Assembly: GCA_964370795.1 (NCBI GenBank)
Contig: CAYJME010000125.1
Span: forward strand, 1 to 9,531
DNA from: JAHFOW01 sp964370795
GTDB lineage: Bacteria > Planctomycetota > Brocadiia > Brocadiales > Brocadiaceae
Direction: 5' to 3'
DNA length: 9,531 bases
In this document: in pieces, positions 1 to 7,001 of the stretch
How the letters are laid out: the number at the start of each line of letters is the position of its first letter
Position numbering within the stretch: the first letter of the stretch is position 1
The notes under the pieces: generated by a model
Database searches by the model: none
What the model saw: the letters and a program-made list of their open reading frames with translations, nothing else
What the model was told of the DNA's origin: nothing
Made by a program: the position numbers and the translations under genes

Positions 1-26
1 GGTTTTTACAGAGTAATACTATAAAC

Positions 27-66
27 ATCTGTATAATCCGCGAAATCTGTGGTTTCAGACATCTGT
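27..66. repeat. short imperfect ATCTGT repeat in the left flank
   Basis: ATCTGT occurs at 27-32, 45-50 and 61-66, about 16-18 bp apart, within related contexts (ACATCTGTATAATCC, GAAATCTGTGGTTTC, ACATCTGTTAAA). A weaker relative, GAAATTTGTGGTATAG, lies at about 107-122. Sequences of the type AATCYGYGAAATCYGTGGTTT recur as dispersed intergenic repeats in many bacterial genomes; that is from memory and not tested here. The rest of 1-192 is AT-rich. A TATAGT hexamer at 117-122 could be part of a promoter for the next gene, but no good -35 box sits at the right distance. Confidence 0.3.
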
Positions 67-192
67 TAAAATATAATAATATCACTTGGCGCTTTTAAAT
101 CATAGGAAATTTGTGGTATAGTTTACGGGTATATCGTTTCAGAAAAAAGTGTACCGTACAAATGTCATCATTTTTAGTAAAAATATTTATTA

Positions 193-1542
193 ATGACTAC
201 CAAAACATTCGATACAGAAATAAGTAAATGCGCTAAATGCGGCAAATGCCGCTCAATTTGCCCTGTTTTTTTGGAAACAGGGAACGAATCCATGGTTGCC
301 CGGGGACGTATTAGCCTTGCAGAGGCATTAAGAGACGGTGAAATTCTTCACACAGAACTTTTAAGAGATTATCTCCTCTCGTGCAAGAAATGCCTCAGGT
401 GTTCCAGTATTTGTCCATCAGGCGTTGACTATGATTTCATCATACAAACCATGCTTGATGATGTGGCGCATCATATCGGCATATGGTTTTTACCACGCAT
501 GATATTCAGGATATTTCTGACCAGAAGATGGCTTTTCGACCTCCTTTTGAAAACCGCAAGCATCTTTCAACGAATTGTGCCCCTGAAGCGGCATGGCGCC
601 ATGAGACACTTACCGCTCCTGTTCATGGGCGGCAGGTGGATCCCGCCCCTGGCAAAAAAGACGGTACTCAAGAAATACAAAAATAAGGGAGTAATCCCCC
701 CCTTGAGAAAGAAGGAAACAATAACTCCTCCTTTACAAAAGCACGATTCGACAATTCCCCCTTTAGAAAATAACACCACAAACAATTCCCCCTTATCAAA
801 GGGGGACCGGGGGGTTGTTAAAATGCGGGTGGGGTTTTATGTGGGCTGCCTCATTAACTACGTCTATACCGATATTGCCGATGCCGTAATTGAGGTTTTA
901 CACCATCTCGGAGTGGAGGTGGTCATTCCCCCGGATCAGGTATGCTGTGGCATACCCGCACGGTCACTCGGTGACGTAAAAACCGCACGGAAATTGGCGG
1001 AAACCAATCTAAACGCATTTGAAAATGCACAGGTTGATTTTATCGTTAATGCCTGCGCTACCTGTGGAAGGACGCTCAAAAGGGATTATCAGCATATATT
1101 GGGAGATCGCTCACACGAATTTTCGAAAAAAATATACGATATATCAGAATTTATTGAAAAATTTTTCCACTATGAAACAAAACCGTTGAATACCAGGATC
1201 ACGTATCATGACCCTTGTCACCTGTATTGGGGACAAAACATATCAAAAGAACCACGGAATATACTGAAACGGTCAGCCCATTTCCAGGAAATGGAAACCC
1301 CGGAACGATGCTGCGGTGGCGGTGGTGTATTTAATTTATTACACTACGACCTGTCCATAAAGATTGGCGCTTATAAGGCAAAGGCTATTGAGAAAAGCGA
1401 GGCCGGGATTGTGGCAACGGGTTGTCCGGGGTGCCAGCTCCAAATCGAGGATTTGCTTGCCGCACGGGGATCGCCGGTTAAATGCACACACACAATACAA
1501 ATCTTGCGGGATGCAATAGTGTCATCTCATGATGGAAAGTAG
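193..1542 (+). CDS. GlcF-like iron-sulfur protein with two CCG domains
   Basis: Predicted electron-transfer subunit of the glycolate/lactate oxidase FeS family (GlcF/LutA-like), 449 residues. Residues 13-23 (CxxCxxCxxxC) and 64-74 (CxxCxxCxxxCP) are two ferredoxin-type 4Fe-4S motifs. Two cysteine-rich CCG modules follow: C219, C251-C252 and C288/C291, then C342 (DPCH), C373-C374 (CCGGGG) and C411/C414 (CPGC). In this family such modules bind a further cluster and face a heterodisulfide- or flavin-type partner. The linker holds a repeat insertion at residues 167-209. No flavoprotein partner (GlcD-like) lies downstream; the upstream side is cut by the window, so the substrate cannot be assigned. 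The ATG at 193 sits just before the first cluster motif and has no clear Shine-Dalgarno. It is 269 bp from the propionate operon, so it is probably a separate unit. The family is certain; the exact substrate is not. Confidence 0.9.
   Translation: MTTKTFDTEISKCAKCGKCRSICPVFLETGNESMVARGRISLAEALRDGEILHTELLRDYLLSCKKCLRCSSICPSGVDYDFIIQTMLDDVAHHIGIWFLPRMIFRIFLTRRWLFDLLLKTASIFQRIVPLKRHGAMRHLPLLFMGGRWIPPLAKKTVLKKYKNKGVIPPLRKKETITPPLQKHDSTIPPLENNTTNNSPLSKGDRGVVKMRVGFYVGCLINYVYTDIADAVIEVLHHLGVEVVIPPDQVCCGIPARSLGDVKTARKLAETNLNAFENAQVDFIVNACATCGRTLKRDYQHILGDRSHEFSKKIYDISEFIEKFFHYETKPLNTRITYHDPCHLYWGQNISKEPRNILKRSAHFQEMETPERCCGGGGVFNLLHYDLSIKIGAYKAKAIEKSEAGIVATGCPGCQLQIEDLLAARGSPVKCTHTIQILRDAIVSSHDGK
691..820 (+). 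repeat. four tandem 30-bp degenerate repeats inside the FeS gene
   Basis: Units begin at 691, 721, 751 and 781, each exactly 30 bp, with the core ATTCCCCCTTT followed by an A-rich half. In the gene's frame they encode decapeptides VIPPLRKKET, ITPPLQKHDS, TIPPLENNTT and NNSPLSKGDR, then GVV (residues 167-209). The last unit is the best-preserved copy: AACAATTCCCCC, TTATCAAAGGGGG, then an AC and GGGGGTTGTT tail, giving a C-run/G-run palindrome. The exact 3-fold period keeps the frame open. It lies in the linker between the ferredoxin and CCG domains, where an insertion would be tolerated. The preceding native-looking PPLAKK (about residue 152) resembles the repeat peptide, so the first boundary is uncertain. 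Confidence 0.8.
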
Positions 1543-1811
1543 GGTGGACAAGGAATAAAAATACTTGTAATATTCTTCATTATTTGTTCTAATATTTATC
1601 CATATTGAAAAATCATTTTCCTATCATCTATTCAGGTCGGAATAGTGCTATTACCTTTTATGAAGATTCAATACATGGTTAAATTGATCCGTTATTTTAA
1701 GTTAGCTGAAAACCGCATAAATAAAATAAAAATCCTCAACAAACAAGCTAAAAGCTTGAACCGGCACAAAACACAAGCTTTGCGGTAAATTACGACCGAA
1801 AGGTTAATCGT
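1543..1811. other. intergenic spacer before the propionate operon
   Basis: This AT-rich spacer of 269 bp has no gene I can support. It should hold the promoter of the operon, but no clear hexamer pair stands out. The best pair, TTGAAA at 1605-1610 and TATTCA at 1629-1634 (18-bp spacer), has a weak -10. A 42-codon ATG frame at 1660-1788, rich in Lys and Asn, has no ribosome binding site and no recognisable motif. A small hairpin, CAAGCT-AAA-AGCTTG at 1744-1758, is followed by another AAGCTT at 1775-1780; it has no U-tract and is not a terminator. No B12-riboswitch core was seen. Confidence 0.4.
1799..1803 (+). promoter_or_regulatory. ribosome binding site of the mutase B12 subunit
   Basis: AAAGG lies 8 nt before the ATG at 1812 and supports this start. 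The encoded protein then begins about nine residues before the first conserved beta strand of the B12 domain, as is normal for the free-standing small subunit. Confidence 0.5.
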
Positions 1812-2243
1812 ATGGAAGTACGGCAACAGCGAGGCAGGGTTCTCATTGGAAAAGTTGGTTTGGATGGCCATGACCGCGGCGCAAAGATTATTGCGCGCAG
1901 TCTCTGCAATGATGGTTTTGAGGTGATTTATACAGGAATACGCCGTACACCGGAAGAAATTGCATCTGCGGCAATACAGGAGGATGTGGACGCCATCGGC
2001 CTGTCGCTTCTTTCCGGCGCCCACAATGAGCTTATCCCCGCATTGCTGGAAGCCCTTCGCCAGGCAAATGGCAGAGACATACCGGTCATAGCCGGAGGCA
2101 TTATCCCGCAGGAAGATATCCAGCATTTAAAAGAAGCAGGCATTCGGGAGGTATTTACCCCCGGAACACCGATTCAAACAATTCTGAATGCGTTTGGGAA
2201 AATAACCGCCGAATACCGGCGAAATAAACATACAACTTCATGA
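1812..2243 (+). CDS. mcmB: methylmalonyl-CoA mutase, cobalamin-binding subunit
   Basis: Small subunit (143 residues) of a two-subunit, archaeal-type adenosylcobalamin methylmalonyl-CoA mutase. It binds coenzyme B12 and pairs with the catalytic subunit at 3294-4949. The B12-binding motif DxHxxG is D18-G-H20-D-R-G23; H20 is the expected lower axial ligand of cobalt. Later family signatures are the GLSLLSGAH segment near residue 68, AGGII near residue 94, and EVFTPGT near residue 115. Its length matches stand-alone mutase C-domains (about 130-145 residues), so it is complete. The stop codon overlaps the meaB start (ATGA), suggesting coupled translation of the cofactor-binding subunit and its chaperone. 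The small subunit comes before meaB and before the large subunit. Confidence 0.95.
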   Translation: MEVRQQRGRVLIGKVGLDGHDRGAKIIARSLCNDGFEVIYTGIRRTPEEIASAAIQEDVDAIGLSLLSGAHNELIPALLEALRQANGRDIPVIAGGIIPQEDIQHLKEAGIREVFTPGTPIQTILNAFGKITAEYRRNKHTTS

Positions 2244-3151
2244 GTGAGATTGACGAAATTTTAAGTAGAATTCGCCATAAGGATCCGCATACAATCGGAC
2301 GCGCCATTTCGATAGCGGAAGAAGGCGACCGGCGGGCCGGAGCGCTTTTGCAGATGATCGATGAAGATAAGGCACAAACGGCAACTATTATAGGGGTAAC
2401 CGGCTCTCCGGGAGTAGGAAAGTCCACGCTGGTCGACCAATTAATTTCGTATTATCGCAGGCTGGAATTTCGCGTAGGGATCGTGGCAATCGATCCTTCT
2501 TCACCGATATCCGGCGGGGCCTTTTTGGGAGACCGTATCCGGATGATGAAGCATACGATGGATCGGGACGTCGTGATACGTTCTATGGCAACGCGGGGCA
2601 GGCCGGGAGGTTTGTGTGCCGCAGCAGGGGCGGCTGTCAGAATCATGGCAGAATCAGGGTGCAATCCTGTTATTATCGAAACTGCGGGTATTGGGCAGGC
2701 AGAAGCAGACGTGGCGAGTCTTGCGGATATTACTGTTCTGGTTTTCGCCCCAGGATGGGGAGACGATATTCAGGCCATGAAGGCGGGATTAATCGAGGTT
2801 GCTGATATTCTGGTTGTTAACAAGGCCGACAGCCCTGGGGCAGACGCGCTTGTCATGGAATTGAAATCTGTAACGCATGGACGAAACTGCCCGGTTTGTC
2901 TGACGATTGCTCCGGAAACTGCCGGAATTGAGGAACTGGCGGCAATCATCCGTGACATGGATCAAAAAAAACGTCAAAACGGACAGTTTGCTCAAAACCG
3001 TCAAAAGGCGAGAGAGTCAGAAGTTTTGGACTGGGCAGTCGAGTTGATGCGGATAAAGCTGAAAAATCATCTTACATCTCGACCTGAGCAGATCAGGGGA
3101 GACGCTCGCATTGCGGCAGAAAAATTGATTGAAGAAATCTGTGTTTGTTGA
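2240..3151 (+). CDS. meaB: MeaB-type G3E GTPase, mutase chaperone
   Basis: Metallochaperone GTPase (303 residues) of the MeaB/ArgK/MMAA family. It gates adenosylcobalamin loading onto methylmalonyl-CoA mutase and protects the enzyme from inactivation. Visible motifs: Walker A GSPGVGKST at 55-63, the IDPSSP element at 84-89 typical of MeaB, the switch-region ETAGIGQAE at 147-155 (usually ETVGVGQSE), and the guanine-specificity motif NKAD at 194-197. Length is close to the usual 310-330, with only short extra arms at both ends. The start overlaps mcmB by 4 bp with no Shine-Dalgarno of its own, so it probably depends on coupling. Family members were once called ArgK, a transport kinase; the context here clearly favours the mutase role. 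Confidence 0.95.
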   Translation: MSEIDEILSRIRHKDPHTIGRAISIAEEGDRRAGALLQMIDEDKAQTATIIGVTGSPGVGKSTLVDQLISYYRRLEFRVGIVAIDPSSPISGGAFLGDRIRMMKHTMDRDVVIRSMATRGRPGGLCAAAGAAVRIMAESGCNPVIIETAGIGQAEADVASLADITVLVFAPGWGDDIQAMKAGLIEVADILVVNKADSPGADALVMELKSVTHGRNCPVCLTIAPETAGIEELAAIIRDMDQKKRQNGQFAQNRQKARESEVLDWAVELMRIKLKNHLTSRPEQIRGDARIAAEKLIEEICVC

Positions 3152-3161
3152 TTTTGGAAGT

Positions 3162-3187
3162 GGTGGGCCCGCTTTTTTTAACCCACC
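3162..3187 (+). other. inverted repeat around a T-tract after meaB
   Basis: GGTGGG at 3162-3167 and CCCACC at 3182-3187 can form a 6-bp stem whose 14-nt loop contains CCCGC and a run of seven T. Because the T-run lies in the loop, this is not a standard intrinsic terminator in either direction. AACCCACC can alternatively pair, with one mismatch, with GGCGGGTT at 3205-3212. It may be a processing or attenuation structure, or the end of a dispersed repeat. Confidence 0.35.
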
Positions 3188-3208
3188 CGACGGCAAACCC
3201 CAGTGGCG

Positions 3209-3232
3209 GGTTCAATCGTCTCCGATTGAACC
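3209..3232 (+). other. perfect 10-bp stem-loop between meaB and mcmA
   Basis: GGTTCAATCG at 3209-3218, loop TCTC, then CGATTGAACC at 3223-3232: a perfect 10-bp stem with a 4-nt loop. It lies 61 bp before the mutase catalytic subunit in the only sizeable gap of the operon. No T-run follows (AAATAATTGG), so termination is unlikely. An mRNA-stability or processing element, or a dispersed palindromic repeat, fits better. Confidence 0.6.
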
Positions 3233-3282
3233 AAATAATTGGTTACGCTAGCAATTTGAAATCCCTGTACATAGACATCACC

Positions 3283-3287
3283 GAGGT
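3283..3287 (+). promoter_or_regulatory. ribosome binding site of the mutase catalytic subunit
   Basis: GAGGT lies 6 nt before the ATG at 3294 and fixes this start. The gene therefore has its own initiation signal and does not rely on coupling to meaB across the structured gap. Confidence 0.6.
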
Positions 3288-3293
3288 ACGTTA

Positions 3294-4949
3294 ATGAGCG
3301 AAAATCCGGCATTCGTTAAATGGAAAGAAACTGTCCTCAAAAAGGCACTGGAACACACTCCGGAACGCAAGAAAGAGTTTGAGACTGGTTCGGGCATTCC
3401 TGTGGAACGTCTTGCCCTGTCTGAAACACTCGATGAGAAATACCTTGCAGAAATAGGCTTCCCGGGACAATACCCATTTACCCGTGGAGTTCAACCCACG
3501 ATGTATCGGGGACGTCTCTGGACAATGAGACAATATGCGGGTTTTTCCACTGCAGAAGAATCCAACAAAAGATACCGTTACCTGCTGGGGCAGGGAACGA
3601 CCGGCCTTTCCGTCGCCTTCGATTTGCCCACACAGATTGGATATGATTCCGACCATTTCATGAGCCGGGGCGAGGTGGGTAAAGTAGGTGTGGCCGTTAA
3701 CACGCTGCTTGATATGGAATCATTATTCACCGGTATTCCCCTTGATAAAGTTTCTACGTCTATGACGATCAATGCGCCCGCTTCTGTGTTGCTCGCTATG
3801 TATGTGGCGGCAGGAGAAAAGCAGGGTGTCAATAGCAATCGGCTAACAGGAACAATCCAGAACGACATTCTCAAAGAATACATTGCACGGGGAACATATA
3901 TTTTCCCGCCGCGTCCAAGCCTGCGGTTAACGACAGACATTTTCGAGTGGTGCAGCAAAAATGTCCCCCAATTCAACACCATTTCGATTTCCGGCTATCA
4001 CATTCGGGAGGCTGGTGCAACGGCTGTCCAGGAGATTGCCTTTACTCTGGCCAACGGGTGTACATACGTACAGGCAGCGATTCAGGCCGGACTAGACGTC
4101 GAAGCCTTTGCCCCACATCTGACGTTTTTTTTTAACGCATCTTCAGACATTTTGGAGGAGATCGCAAAGTTCCGGGCAGCACGACGGTTGTGGGCCAAAT
4201 TGATGAAGGAACGTTTCCATGCACAAAAACCTGCCAGCCAGATGCTCCGGTTTCATACACAGACATCCGGTTCTTCATTGACAGCCCAGCAAGCCGACAA
4301 TAATATAACAAGGGTGACCTTGCAGGCGCTTGCTGCGGTGCTTGGCGGAACACAGTCTTTGCATACGAACTCGCGAGATGAAGCCCTTACACTTCCCACG
4401 GAAGACTCTGCCCGCGTGGCACTCCGCACACAGCAAATTATTGCTTACGAATCCGGCGTATGCAATACGGTTGACCCGCTGGGAGGGTCGTATTATATCG
4501 AGAGCTTAACCGACCGGATCGAACGTGAAGCCGCCGAACTCATTAAAAAAATTGATCAGGCGGGTGGAATGATTGCGGCCATAGAATCAGGGCTGGTTCT
4601 GCGCCAAATTGAAGAGGCCGCTTTAGAATACCAACAACAGATTGATAGCGGCAAGCGGGTTATTGTAGGAGTCAATCGGTTTCAGGAGGAGGAGACGGTT
4701 TCTCCACCGGTCTTTCGGATAAATAAAGCAGTGGAGGAAAACCAGATAAAGAAACTGACAGAAATACGCGCCAAACGGGATAACCAAAAAGTAAATAAAA
4801 CACTGGCACGTCTGGAGGAGGCATCACGGGGAAAAGACAATGTAATGCCCTTCATCCTGGAGGCTGTTCGTGAATATGCAACTTTGGGCGAGATTTGCGA
4901 TGTCCTGCGCGGGGTGTTTGGTGTATATAACGAAAAAAGGGGGCGTTGA
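3294..4949 (+). CDS. mcmA: methylmalonyl-CoA mutase, catalytic subunit
   Basis: Large subunit (551 residues, TIM barrel) of coenzyme-B12 methylmalonyl-CoA mutase, which interconverts succinyl-CoA and (R)-methylmalonyl-CoA. It lacks the C-terminal B12 domain, which is supplied by the product at 1812-2243; about 550 residues is normal for the split form. Segments YPFTRGVQPTMYRGRLWTMRQYAGF (about 60-84), TGTIQNDILKEY (185-196) and SISGYHIREAGA (231-242) are signatures. Tyr81, Arg199, Tyr235 and His236 sit exactly 8 positions before Tyr89, Arg207, Tyr243 and His244 of the Propionibacterium enzyme. Tyr81 and Arg199 favour methylmalonyl-CoA over isobutyryl-CoA as substrate. A T9 run at 4125-4133 encodes three Phe and keeps the frame. 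Intact, with its own Shine-Dalgarno. Confidence 0.96.
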   Translation: MSENPAFVKWKETVLKKALEHTPERKKEFETGSGIPVERLALSETLDEKYLAEIGFPGQYPFTRGVQPTMYRGRLWTMRQYAGFSTAEESNKRYRYLLGQGTTGLSVAFDLPTQIGYDSDHFMSRGEVGKVGVAVNTLLDMESLFTGIPLDKVSTSMTINAPASVLLAMYVAAGEKQGVNSNRLTGTIQNDILKEYIARGTYIFPPRPSLRLTTDIFEWCSKNVPQFNTISISGYHIREAGATAVQEIAFTLANGCTYVQAAIQAGLDVEAFAPHLTFFFNASSDILEEIAKFRAARRLWAKLMKERFHAQKPASQMLRFHTQTSGSSLTAQQADNNITRVTLQALAAVLGGTQSLHTNSRDEALTLPTEDSARVALRTQQIIAYESGVCNTVDPLGGSYYIESLTDRIEREAAELIKKIDQAGGMIAAIESGLVLRQIEEAALEYQQQIDSGKRVIVGVNRFQEEETVSPPVFRINKAVEENQIKKLTEIRAKRDNQKVNKTLARLEEASRGKDNVMPFILEAVREYATLGEICDVLRGVFGVYNEKRGR

Positions 4950-4984
4950 TAATGTGAATATTAATTTCACACACACTTAACGCC

Positions 4985-4990
4985 GGAGGA
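4985..4990 (+). promoter_or_regulatory. ribosome binding site of the epimerase
   Basis: GGAGGA lies 10 nt before the ATG at 5001; it is the strongest Shine-Dalgarno in the operon, at a slightly long spacing. The 51-bp gap also has TGTGAA at 4953-4958 and TTCACA at 4966-4971, a small inverted repeat with a 7-nt loop. Confidence 0.6.
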
Positions 4991-5000
4991 ACGTGAAACT

Positions 5001-5438
5001 ATGATTACAAACATCGACCATCTCGGAATTGCCGTTCGCTCACTTGATGAAGCCATTAACTATTATGAACTGGTTCTTGGATTGACGTGCAACGGTGTAG
5101 AGGCGGTACCCTCTCAGAAAGTGCGAACAGCGTTTTTTACCGTGGGGAATGTCCACCTTGAACTGCTGGAACCAACTTCAGCGGACAGCCCCGTCGCCAC
5201 GTTTCTTGAAAAACACGGCGAGGGATTACATCATGTGGCCTTTGCAACCAACGACATCACGGAACAATTACAGAAGGCCAGCAAAGCTGGCTGTCGTTTA
5301 ATTCATGAGATGCCTGTTGAAGGGGCCGGAGGGAAACTGACAGCCTTTCTTCACCCAAAATCAACCCATGGTGTTCTCACGGAATTCTGTTCGATAAAAA
5401 CCAGGAATCACATTGAAGGGGTGTCCAAACAAATATAA
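5001..5438 (+). CDS. mce: methylmalonyl-CoA epimerase
   Basis: Epimerase (145 residues) of the vicinal-oxygen-chelate fold that interconverts (R)- and (S)-methylmalonyl-CoA. This links the mutase product to the decarboxylase, which uses the (S)-isomer. Two beta-alpha-beta-beta-beta modules are visible: residues about 3-57 (IDHLGIAV...HLELLEP) and 75-130 (LHHVAFAT...GVLTEF). Likely divalent-metal ligands are H7, E54, H78 and E128; the spacing H78 to E128 (50) matches that of the Propionibacterium enzyme, and the third ligand is Glu or Gln across the family. The DSPVATFLEKHGEGLHHVAF stretch is typical of this enzyme rather than of glyoxalase I. About 15 residues follow the last strand, a short extension. 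It ends 12 bp before the decarboxylase alpha gene, placing the epimerase between mutase and decarboxylase in gene order as in the pathway. Confidence 0.93.
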   Translation: MITNIDHLGIAVRSLDEAINYYELVLGLTCNGVEAVPSQKVRTAFFTVGNVHLELLEPTSADSPVATFLEKHGEGLHHVAFATNDITEQLQKASKAGCRLIHEMPVEGAGGKLTAFLHPKSTHGVLTEFCSIKTRNHIEGVSKQI

Positions 5439-5450
5439 CAAGCTTTTTTT

Positions 5451-7001
5451 ATGACTATTTCACAAAAACTCATTGATGAATTAGAGAAACGACGGGAGGC
5501 AATCCTGTCCAATACAAGCGGCAAAGCCATGGAACGGCGCGCCAAAGGCTTGATGACAGCACGGGAACGCATTGCGAACCTTTTCGACGAAAACACATTC
5601 CAGGAAATGGGAATGCATGCACAACATGACTGCCACAATTTTGGCATGGAAAAGAAAGAGCTGCCAGGCGATGGAGTAGTTACCGGAACAGGCTACATCG
5701 AAGGCAGACCTGTTGCCGCCTTTAGCCAAGACTTTTTGGTGGGCGGCGGAACACTGGGACGAATCCATGCGCAAAAGGTATGCGACCTCATGAATTATGC
5801 ACTAAAAACAGGAATACCCCTGGTTGGTTTTAACGATTCCGGAGGCGCAAGGATACAGGAGGGCGTGGACTCATTGTCAGGGTACGGACAGGTGTTCTTC
5901 AGAAATGTTATGCTCTCCGGGGTGGTTCCACAAATTGCCGTCATTGCAGGGCACTGTGCGGGAGGGGCTGCATACTCACCGGCATTAATGGATTTTATTA
6001 TCATGACCAAAAATAATGGCAATATGTTTATCTGTGGACCCGACGTCATCAAAGCAGCAACGGGACACGCAACAACCATGGACGAAATAGGGAGCGCTGC
6101 AACACATGCGGCAATCAGCGGAAACATCCATTTTATTGCAGAAAACGATACCCATGCCCTGGAACTTGTTCGGCAATTGCTTTCCTATTTGCCACCCAAC
6201 AATTTATTAGACCCTCCGCATCTGCCGACCTCCAGTATTTCACTGTGCCATGACGAAGGAATGAATGAACTTATTCCAGCAGATAACAAGGAGCCGTTGA
6301 ACGCGCTGGAAGTCATCAAACGATTGGTTGACAACGGGGAGTTCCTGGAAGTGCAAAAAGATTGGGCAAGAAACATCATCCTCGGCCTTGCACGCATCGA
6401 AGGAATTGTTGTCGGAATCGTCGCCAACCAGCCTGTGGTCAAAGCCGGAACAATTGATATCGATGCCGCAGACAAGGCAAGCCGGTTTATTCGCTTTTGT
6501 AACGTATTTAGTATTCCACTGCTGACATTGGTGGATGTTCCGGGGTTTCTGCCGGGAATTACGCAGGAACAGGGAGGAATCATCCGTCATGGGGCAAAGA
6601 TGTTATTTGCGTATGCAGCAGCCACGGTTCCAAAAATTACCGTCATTCTCCGAAAGGCTTATGGAGGCGCCTATCTGGCCATGTGTAGCCGCGATATGGG
6701 GGCGGACATGGTTTTTGCATGGCCGACAGCGGAGATTGCCGTGATGGGGGCCGAAGGGGCAGTTAAAATTATCTACCGACATGAGATTGAAGCCTCCACA
6801 GACCCAAAGATGCTGGAAACTAAACTTGTTTCAGAGTACCATGAGCGGTTTGCCTCACCGTATCATGCGGCAGCCCATGCGTTGATCACCGACGTGATTG
6901 AACCCTCACGCACGCGGTCTACCGTTGCACTAGCCCTGCGCACCACACTTTCAAAACGTGAAACTCGTCCACCAAAAAAACATGGAAATATCCCTCTATG
7001 A
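5451..7001 (+). CDS. mmdA: methylmalonyl-CoA decarboxylase alpha (carboxyltransferase)
   Basis: Carboxyltransferase subunit (516 residues) that moves CO2 from (S)-methylmalonyl-CoA to biotin on the carrier protein. It has the two crotonase-like halves of the acyl-CoA carboxylase beta family. In the N-half are GGAR at 131-134 and CAGGAAYSPAL at 169-179; in the C-half are VPGFLPG at 363-369 and KAYGGAYLAM at 402-411. These glycine pairs form the oxyanion holes. The C-terminus KKHGNIPL is typical of MmdA and propionyl-CoA carboxylase beta. By sequence alone either assignment is possible; the downstream delta, gamma and beta subunits and the absence of biotin carboxylase point to the sodium-pumping decarboxylase. 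No Shine-Dalgarno precedes ATG 5451 (a run of seven T lies there); coupling to the epimerase is likely. The last 4 bp overlap the next gene. Confidence 0.93.
   Translation: MTISQKLIDELEKRREAILSNTSGKAMERRAKGLMTARERIANLFDENTFQEMGMHAQHDCHNFGMEKKELPGDGVVTGTGYIEGRPVAAFSQDFLVGGGTLGRIHAQKVCDLMNYALKTGIPLVGFNDSGGARIQEGVDSLSGYGQVFFRNVMLSGVVPQIAVIAGHCAGGAAYSPALMDFIIMTKNNGNMFICGPDVIKAATGHATTMDEIGSAATHAAISGNIHFIAENDTHALELVRQLLSYLPPNNLLDPPHLPTSSISLCHDEGMNELIPADNKEPLNALEVIKRLVDNGEFLEVQKDWARNIILGLARIEGIVVGIVANQPVVKAGTIDIDAADKASRFIRFCNVFSIPLLTLVDVPGFLPGITQEQGGIIRHGAKMLFAYAAATVPKITVILRKAYGGAYLAMCSRDMGADMVFAWPTAEIAVMGAEGAVKIIYRHEIEASTDPKMLETKLVSEYHERFASPYHAAAHALITDVIEPSRTRSTVALALRTTLSKRETRPPKKHGNIPL

Noticed and set aside
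567..785. 72-residue minus-strand frame with repeated KGG peptides
   Set aside because: It is the antisense reading of the 30-bp tandem repeats within the FeS gene, with no start signal or recognisable domain.
1660..1788. 42-codon frame upstream of mcmB as a leader peptide
   Set aside because: No ribosome binding site, Lys/Asn-rich composition expected of AT-rich spacer, and no terminator or anti-terminator structure after it.
1692..2126. 144-residue minus-strand frame over mcmB
   Set aside because: It is a shadow of the well-supported mcmB gene and its spacer; no domain pattern and odd Cys-rich composition.
3152..3293. Cobalamin riboswitch, prompted by CCCGCCACTG on the minus strand
   Set aside because: The motif is on the wrong strand for the operon, and the other conserved B12-box elements (AGYCAGRAGACC-type core) are not present in this gap or in 1543-1811.
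4125..4133. T9 homopolymer in mcmA as a phase-variation site
   Set aside because: It encodes three Phe in a Phe-rich family segment and the frame is intact; a central metabolic enzyme is an unlikely phase-variable target.
4953..4971. CRP-like palindrome TGTGA...TCACA before the epimerase
   Set aside because: The half-sites are 9 bp apart, not the 6 bp of CRP sites, and the position is inside the operon. A small chance inverted repeat is enough.
5439..5455. AAGCTTTTTTTATG as an intrinsic terminator between mce and mmdA
   Set aside because: No stem precedes the T-run, and the run touches the mmdA start codon inside a pathway operon.
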